Source of the DNA: Chalara sp. BL73
Taxonomy: Eukaryota; Ascomycota; Leotiomycetes; Helotiales
Direction: 5' to 3'
Length of the DNA: 64,000 nt
NCBI GenBank assembly: GCA_918026815.1
Contig: CAKJVC010000033.1
Coordinates: forward strand, 62,001-126,000
In this document: positions 61,234-64,000 of the stretch, piece by piece
Numbering within the stretch: the first letter of the stretch is position 1
Layout: each line of letters begins with the position of its first letter
The notes under the pieces: generated by a model
What the model was told of the DNA's origin: nothing
Seen by the model: the letters and a program-made list of their open reading frames with translations, nothing else
Database searches by the model: none
Translations under genes and position numbers: made by a program

Positions 61234-63431
61234 ATTGACTGAAGATGAAATGATGGTGGTGTATTAGGTGATATTAAGAATGTTGAGGTCGAGATATGAA
61301 AAATAGGAAACGCCGAGCAACCAACGACGAGCACTTGGGCTGGGACGGAGAGATATATAGTTGTAAGGCTGAGAGACGAGACCAGATGAAAGGGGAGAGG
61401 ATGAACCGGGTAGATGATTGCCAGACACACTCGACTTTGATGAGAAACGAAACCTACCTGGTGATGGGGTTTTAGAAGCGTCTTATACAAACGCGCATGC
61501 TCGCAATTTCTCACAACCCTCTCAATATCTAATCCTGGAAACTAGCGACATGGCCAGCCGCCTGCATGCACAACTCCCAATAAAGACAACCTTAAAAAAC
61601 CCGACCAGAAATACTTACCCATAGCGGGAGCGCGTAGGGGGGTGGAGTGAACAGGGGGGGTTCGGAATTAGAACGTGGATGTGGTTTGCTCAGAATGAAT
61701 GGGCGCGCGGGAATGATATGCAACCAGGGCCCTAAGCGAGGGCCACCAACAGCCTGTGGAAAGAGGGTGGCGGGAAATAAACGCTATGGCCGCGCTGAAG
61801 GAGGCCCGCAAGAACAGCAAATCAGGGGATGGCAAAGCCTGTGGAGGGGGTGGATGGGCGGCAGAAACATCCAGTGTGTGAGGTTCTGCACCAGTGTTGA
61901 GGCTCAAACAGAGAGATCTCCTTGACAGAGGCACGTCAATGATCAGACTCAGGGAAGCGAAGGAGGGAGGCTGTTTGACTTCTATTCAGCCTATGCTGTA
62001 CTCTATGCCTTTTGGAAAAGGGGGGAAAAGGTCGAGATAAAAAGAAAACGGTTCATTGTTGGGAAAAGACTCGCTATCAGCCATGAAACATCAACCTGCA
62101 TACGGAAAACCCGTACCTTTCTGCTTACTTCACCCACAGCAGCTCACGGAACAATGAATGAACCAAACCTTGCCTACAGCGACTACGAATGCGTACATGA
62201 TGACACCATTCAACGCTTACGTTGTACCCAAGGCCGCTTGACACACCAATACTCTGAACATAAGAAAACCTTGGAAGGTGGGAAACAAGTCCCTTCAATG
62301 GCGGTAGAACAGAACCCACCACCCATCTTCGTCGTCGTCGTCGTCGTACCGGCGGCAATCTAATCTTCAAAGTCCATTTTTTTTTCAATAAAAATGTAAT
62401 AACAAAAAACCAAGCCAGCGACACGCTCCTCCAAGCATCCCAAGAGGGTCAATAGACGCGTGCCAATTCTAGATCGTTTGGCCCACGACGACATTTCTCC
62501 CATCGAAATAGCAACCCGGTGCAAGGGGGTGCGATTGGGCCGGGCGCGTAAACATTAGCCGTCCCAAAAATAATCCCCCTTCTTGCGCAATACTATATCC
62601 GGATGCGGCTCTTTTATTTGGCGGGCGGCTAGCGCCCCGCCAATCACATCGTCGATGTTAAAGACCCCGGGCCCCCTCCCCCAGAGGCCCTCAGGAAGGG
62701 CGCAAAACGGTCCTTCTAGAAGAAAAAAAAAAAAAAAGGCATCGATATAGATACAATGCGGGGTTATGTTTTTGATGATGACGGTCATGAGTTACGTGTG
62801 GGTGTGTGTTCGCTGAGACCTTGTCTGCCTACATACCGCATGTAACGTTTTTGTGTAATCCACACCCCTTTTGTTTTTTTCTTTCTCAACCTTTCATTTC
62901 TACGTCCAACGGCAGGGGAAAAGATCCTGAGCAACGTGCATGAATTCAAACAGACCGGTTGGAAGGGAGAGGAAAGGATATATCTCGGCATTTCTTCGAG
63001 CGGTGAGTGGGATGGGGGGGGCATGGGTACGGGCAAGTGGAATATATCTATTACAGGAGACGGAAGGAAGCGATGTAGGTGGAAAAATAACCCCAATCTC
63101 GGGGAAAAAAAAGTGAGATCAGTTTCCAAAATACTTTCATAACAAAGGATCGTGCGTGCGTGCGTGCGTGCGTGCATCCTACGTCTTCCAAAATACTCTA
63201 TCAGGCCCTGGAAATAGGTTCATTCGTTGTTAAGTTACGATAACCCTCCCAGAGCCTGATTCCATCGCTGACTCTAACCCGCACACAAGAGACCGCTAGC
63301 CAGTCTGTGCTTTTGTAACCTTTGCTCAATAGGACCCAGCTGCTGGACTGGGTTGAAGAAGGTGGTAAGAAATGAGGAATAGACTGATGAATTTCTATTA
63401 TGGCATGTTAATACACTATCCTAATTCCATC
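61234..63431. other. Long intergenic stretch upstream of the DUF3455 gene
   Basis: About 2.2 kb without a recognisable gene. It contains short (GTC)n at about 62329-62347 and (CGTG)n at 63151-63175. The part near 61.2-61.6 kb probably holds the DUF3455 gene promoter and leader. Confidence 0.45.
63151..63175. repeat. (CGTG)n microsatellite
   Basis: Six tandem CGTG units in intergenic DNA, 260 bp from the CASP stop codon. Confidence 0.9.
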
Positions 63432-64000
63432 TCACGAACCTTTTTCACTGAATCCTTCCTGGTGCCAATCCCCATGCTGCGAGTCCGCTCCCGCTACACT
63501 CGCAAGCGGTCCGGCTGTAGCAGACAGCACAGCTTGCCCGAGATTGCTGGCGTGTTGTTCCACGTCGGCAGTCCCAAGCCAGTATATCGCAACGAAGACA
63601 AGTAAGTGCAACGCTAGGCAGTATCCTGCGAAAAGATTTCTGCTGGTTCTGGTTGCCAGTACCATTCTTGTGATGGAGAAGACGATTCGTTCTGGGAGGC
63701 TCATACGTTTGTAGGCACGAGCTGATTCACGACCTCTAAATTGTGCGAAAGGAGAGATGTTTGATTCGTATGCTGAACGATAACGGTCCAATGCAAGCCC
63801 AGATGATGTCGACGAGGACATCTGGACGGTCGATGGATTTGGGTTTGTGGCGATAGCTGAAGTTGTCCCGCCTCTATTGTACGTCGAAACATATCTGGTT
63901 TTCTCATACAAGTTTAGATTATCCTTCTGCAGGGACGCAATCTCTTGACGAAGTGATGATACGGCACGATGACTCTCCGACAGCTCATTCTCTAATTGAG
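63432..64000 (-). CDS. CASP/Coy1 golgin, C-terminal part (5' end outside window)
   Basis: The minus-strand frame is open from the right edge of the window to a stop at 63432. The visible 189 residues start in a coiled coil (ELSESHRAVSSLRQEIASLQ) and continue into the CASP C-terminal signature: LYEKTRYVSTYNR, RYRSAYESNISPFAQFRGRE and MSLPERIVFSITRMVLATRT. A single C-terminal transmembrane segment follows (NLFAGYCLALHLLVFVAIYW). CASP proteins are tail-anchored Golgi coiled-coil tethers, Coy1 in yeast, working in intra-Golgi vesicle traffic. The tail after the membrane segment is about 35 residues. Confidence 0.9.
   Translation of the reverse strand, partial: QLENELSESHRAVSSLRQEIASLQKDNLNLYEKTRYVSTYNRGGTTSAIATNPNPSTVQMSSSTSSGLALDRYRSAYESNISPFAQFRGRESARAYKRMSLPERIVFSITRMVLATRTSRNLFAGYCLALHLLVFVAIYWLGTADVEQHASNLGQAVLSATAGPLASVAGADSQHGDWHQEGFSEKGS

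Overview
The window looks like nuclear DNA of a filamentous ascomycete (Pezizomycotina). Genes carry many short introns (about 50-150 bp) with GT..AG ends and CTAAC-like branch sites. The gene set is fungal: a Zn2Cys6 CTF1/FarA-type regulator, an RGS-LOV photoreceptor, COP9 signalosome subunit 1, SAR1, a patatin-like lipase, a GNAT acetyltransferase, a Vps3-like CORVET subunit, Mis12/Mtw1, a DUF3455 secreted protein and a CASP golgin. A leotiomycete (Botrytis/Sclerotinia relatives) would fit, mainly because of the RGS-LOV protein, but this is inference from remembered family patterns.

Layout. 1-5.1 kb: 3' end of a coiled-coil protein, then the FarA-like regulator (minus strand, six exons, 952 aa). 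5.1-12.7 kb: gene-poor, with a frameshifted aldo-keto reductase pseudogene. 12.7-19.0 kb: three intact plus-strand genes (sulfotransferase-like P-loop protein, secreted protein, CSN1). 20.1-39.8 kb: one multispanning membrane-protein gene split by a 17.2-kb nested retrotransposon. 40.2-46.3 kb: patatin-like lipase, SAR1, GNAT. 46.3-50.6 kb: long non-coding stretch ahead of the RGS-LOV gene (50.6-53.1 kb). 53.6-64.0 kb: Vps3-like, Mis12, DUF3455 protein and the 3' end of a CASP golgin, all on the minus strand.

The central block (about 21.0-37.9 kb) is a Ty3/Gypsy element with 349-bp LTRs and a GTAT target duplication. A second Gypsy element, a chromovirus with 354-bp LTRs and an AGCTG duplication, is inserted into it. 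Both are heavily C-to-T mutated, full of stops and certainly dead. Joining the host exons across one copy of the duplication gives an uninterrupted 745-codon frame, so the insertion site is exact. Comparing LTR pairs within each element shows that the mutations favour cytosines preceded by a pyrimidine and spare CpG. This is not the classical CpA rule of RIP. The mutations also spare the host-facing end of every LTR. The inner element carries a cysteine-rich antisense reading frame between its chromodomain and its 3' LTR.

Exon boundaries were derived by hand from reading frames, splice signals and remembered family patterns. For the complete genes the summed exon lengths divide by three.
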